DNA of 56,213 nucleotides from Arenimonas sp. (GTDB lineage Bacteria; Pseudomonadota; Gammaproteobacteria; Xanthomonadales; Xanthomonadaceae). Of the stretch, positions 54,690 to 56,213 are shown piece by piece; positions within the stretch are counted from its first letter, which is position 1; each line of letters opens with the position of its first letter. The stretch covers positions 1-56,213 of the forward strand of contig JAPLSJ010000130.1 of assembly GCA_026398695.1 (NCBI GenBank). The letters are read 5' to 3'. The notes below the pieces were generated by a model. The model did not search any database, was not told where the DNA came from, and saw nothing but the letters and a program-made list of their open reading frames with translations. The position numbers and the translations under genes were made by a program.

Positions 54690-55604
54690 TCAGCCGCCTG
54701 CCAGCAGCGCCTGCAGCGTGGCGGCGTTGCGCTGGCCCTGGTCGCCGTAGTTGTTGTTGAAGATGGCGTGGGTCTCGCCGCCGCCCAGTTCGGCCGCCAG
54801 GTGTTTGAGCGGCGTGGCCAGGGCCGCCAGTTCGGCGTCGGAGTAGTCGTAGTTGAAGCGCTCCGACGCCGCCTCGCCGCCGATGTTCCAGGTGGCGGCG
54901 TTGCGGCCGTGCAGGCGCAGCAGGGCCAGTTTGTCCGAAGTGGCCGCCCACACGGTGGGAATGGAATTGTCGAAGCCCTGCGGCTCGTCCACCACCACGT
55001 GGGTGAGGTCGTGGGCGCGCTCGAAGGCCAGCGTGTCGTCGCAGGCGTCGCCCTCGAACCACGAGCGGTGCCGGAATTCCACCGCCAGGTGGTAGCCGTG
55101 CAGCCGGTGCGCGCATTCGAGGATGTGGTCCTTGGCCCGGGCACTGCGGTGCACCCAGGGCGCGAACTGGAACAGCAGGGCGCGCAGCTTGCCGGCCTCG
55201 CGCAGCGGGCGCACGGCGTTTTCGAAGCGCTGCCACAGCAGGTCGCGGATTTCGGCGGGCGTGTCGCGGTAGTAAAGATTGCGGTGCGTGGCGAAGTGGC
55301 CGGCCAGCGCCTGCTGCACGTCCCTGGGCAGCGCCTTGGCCTGCGTCTGGTGGCCGGTGAACAGGCGGAATGCCTTCATGTTGAACGCGAAGTCGTCGGG
55401 CGTTCGCTCGACCCAGGCGTGGGCGTTGCGCGCCGAGGGCAGGGCGTAATAGCTGCTGTCCACTTCCACCAGCGGGAATTTTTCGGCGTAGAAGCGCAGC
55501 CGGCCCTCCGCGCTGGTGCAGCCGGGCGGGTAGAAGCGCTTGCACTGGATCAGGCTGGGGTCGGTCCAGCTGGCGGTGCCGACGCGGAGGCGGGAAGGGG
55601 CCAT
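54690..55604 (-). CDS. DUF72 domain-containing protein (YecE-like)
   Basis: The 304-aa TIM-barrel protein has the DUF72 landmarks RVGTASWTDPSLI, YAEKFPLVEVDSSYYALP, FAFNMKAFRLFTGH, LLFQFAPW and AVEFRHRSWF. The family's biochemical activity is unknown. It is monocistronic, and a long inverted repeat lies upstream of it. Confidence 0.93.
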   Translation of the reverse strand: MAPSRLRVGTASWTDPSLIQCKRFYPPGCTSAEGRLRFYAEKFPLVEVDSSYYALPSARNAHAWVERTPDDFAFNMKAFRLFTGHQTQAKALPRDVQQALAGHFATHRNLYYRDTPAEIRDLLWQRFENAVRPLREAGKLRALLFQFAPWVHRSARAKDHILECAHRLHGYHLAVEFRHRSWFEGDACDDTLAFERAHDLTHVVVDEPQGFDNSIPTVWAATSDKLALLRLHGRNAATWNIGGEAASERFNYDYSDAELAALATPLKHLAAELGGGETHAIFNNNYGDQGQRNAATLQALLAGG

Positions 55605-55629
55605 GCCGCCAGCCTACCCCCGTGCTCCG

Positions 55630-55691
55630 GTGGGAGGGAATTCATTCCCGACGCTCTTCGCCAAGAGCATCGGGAATGAATTCCCTCCCAC
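55630..55691. repeat. 62-bp REP-like inverted repeat
   Basis: Two 29-nt arms (55630-55658 and 55663-55691) are separated by CGCC and differ from perfect pairing at one position. Each arm starts GTGGGAGGGAATTCATTCCC, which is itself a near-palindrome. This type of repeat is scattered in xanthomonad intergenic regions. No other copy was seen in this window. Confidence 0.85.
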
Positions 55692-55695
55692 AGGT

Positions 55696-56213
55696 TCAGG
55701 GTTCAAGCGCGGCCAGGTGCAGGCACAGGCCGGCCAGGCTGCGCAGGTCCTGGGCGTTGTGTTCGGCCACGCGGCGCAGGTCGCGGGCCGAGCCGCCGCG
55801 CAGGTAGTCGAGCCATGCGCGCGGTGCCTCGGAGCCCGGCAGGTCGTCGTCGCGCACGATGTCCAGCACGCGCCGTTCCAGCGTTCCGAGACGGCAGTTT
55901 TCCCAGCGGCCCTTCCAGCGCCGGCGCGCGGGGTGCAGCAGGTCCAGGTGCAGCAGGCCGGTGAGCGGGCTGGGCTGCCGCGCCAGCCGGTAGCGCGTGT
56001 TGAGCAGCGGCGAGTCGTAGCACTTGCCGTTGTAGCTCACCAGCACCGTGCCGGCGGGCAGCCAGTCGGCGAAGGTGCGCAGCATGTCGGCTTCGGCGGC
56101 CATCGTGGTGGTGGTGAGCTGGCGCAGGCGCAGGCCGCCGTCGCACCAGTCGGCGGCGCCGATCATGAAGGCGCGCGTGCCGGTGCCGCCGGCCAGGCCG
56201 GTGGTTTCGGTGT
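55696..56213 (-). CDS. Ribonuclease H-like (YprB-type) exonuclease, partial
   Basis: This is the C-terminal 172 codons of a gene that starts beyond the right edge. The edge encodes TETTGLAGGTGTRAFMIG, the exonuclease I (DxE) motif of the RNase_H_2/YprB family, with VSYNGKCYDSPLLNTRYRL and HNAQDLRSLAGLCLHL as the later Asp motifs. It is likely a DEDD-type 3'-5' exonuclease. It often lies next to a DEAD/helicase gene, which cannot be checked here. Confidence 0.85.
   Translation of the reverse strand, partial: TETTGLAGGTGTRAFMIGAADWCDGGLRLRQLTTTTMAAEADMLRTFADWLPAGTVLVSYNGKCYDSPLLNTRYRLARQPSPLTGLLHLDLLHPARRRWKGRWENCRLGTLERRVLDIVRDDDLPGSEAPRAWLDYLRGGSARDLRRVAEHNAQDLRSLAGLCLHLAALEP

Overview
The window is a piece of a GC-rich gammaproteobacterial chromosome, most likely Xanthomonadaceae/Lysobacteraceae (Lysobacter, Luteimonas or Arenimonas type). 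This is inferred from the 23S and 5S sequences, the gene order mreB-mreC-mreD-mrdA-rodA-mltB-rlpA-dacC-ybeD-lipB-lipA, a class II nrdJ operon with an embedded histone H1-like gene, and the style of one large REP-like inverted repeat. I see no phage, transposase, CRISPR array or tRNA. The high GC content produces many long antisense open frames, which I ignored. Layout: 1-680 is the end of an rRNA operon (23S 3' end, 5S, terminator). 687-6309 holds a convergent beta-helix lipoprotein, then a TPR-sulfotransferase one base away from a TonB-dependent receptor. 6345-18376 has a PfkB-family sugar kinase divergent from the cell-shape and lipoate cluster. 18491-22473 carries a Prc-type protease, an AraC-Ogt DNA-repair fusion and an EamA exporter. 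22477-28222 (minus) is an isoquinoline-oxidoreductase-like molybdenum hydroxylase operon with its maturation genes (SufU-like, XdhC, MocA-like), preceded by rarD. 28321-33504 (minus) is a MacAB/Dev-type ABC exporter operon. 33600-38055 (minus) is a tightly overlapping operon that starts with a yqjD-yqjE-like membrane module and continues with an AI-2E family transporter, a HAD phosphatase and a leucyl aminopeptidase. 38128-39582 (minus) is a DegQ/DegP-type periplasmic protease. 39583-40174 is a long regulatory gap with a candidate promoter, an NrdR box and a structured leader. 40175-43903 is the split B12-dependent ribonucleotide reductase operon: nrdJa, a histone H1-like gene, nrdJb, terminator. 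44043-52619 is a mosaic of small regulator and membrane-protein pairs (TetR, XRE, NhaR/HPF), a DJ-1/PfpI protein, a DUF4386 protein, a TonB-C-like protein, EcsC and an OB-fold protein. 52635-54664 is an isocitrate dehydrogenase divergent from a winged-helix protein with a histone-like tail. 54690-56213 holds a DUF72 protein, a 62-bp inverted repeat and a truncated RNase H-like gene. How the genes work together: the largest block builds the elongasome and trims peptidoglycan (MreBCD, PBP2, RodA, MltB, RlpA, DacC) and then makes and attaches lipoate (YbeD, LipB, LipA). The most interesting areas are the nrdJ operon (histone-like gene between the two reductase halves, and an A9 slippery run in nrdJb that would remove its redox tail), the icd/winged-helix pair with a perfect dyad at the icd start site, the sulfotransferase/TonB pair, and the SufU-XdhC-MocA-Mo-hydroxylase operon.
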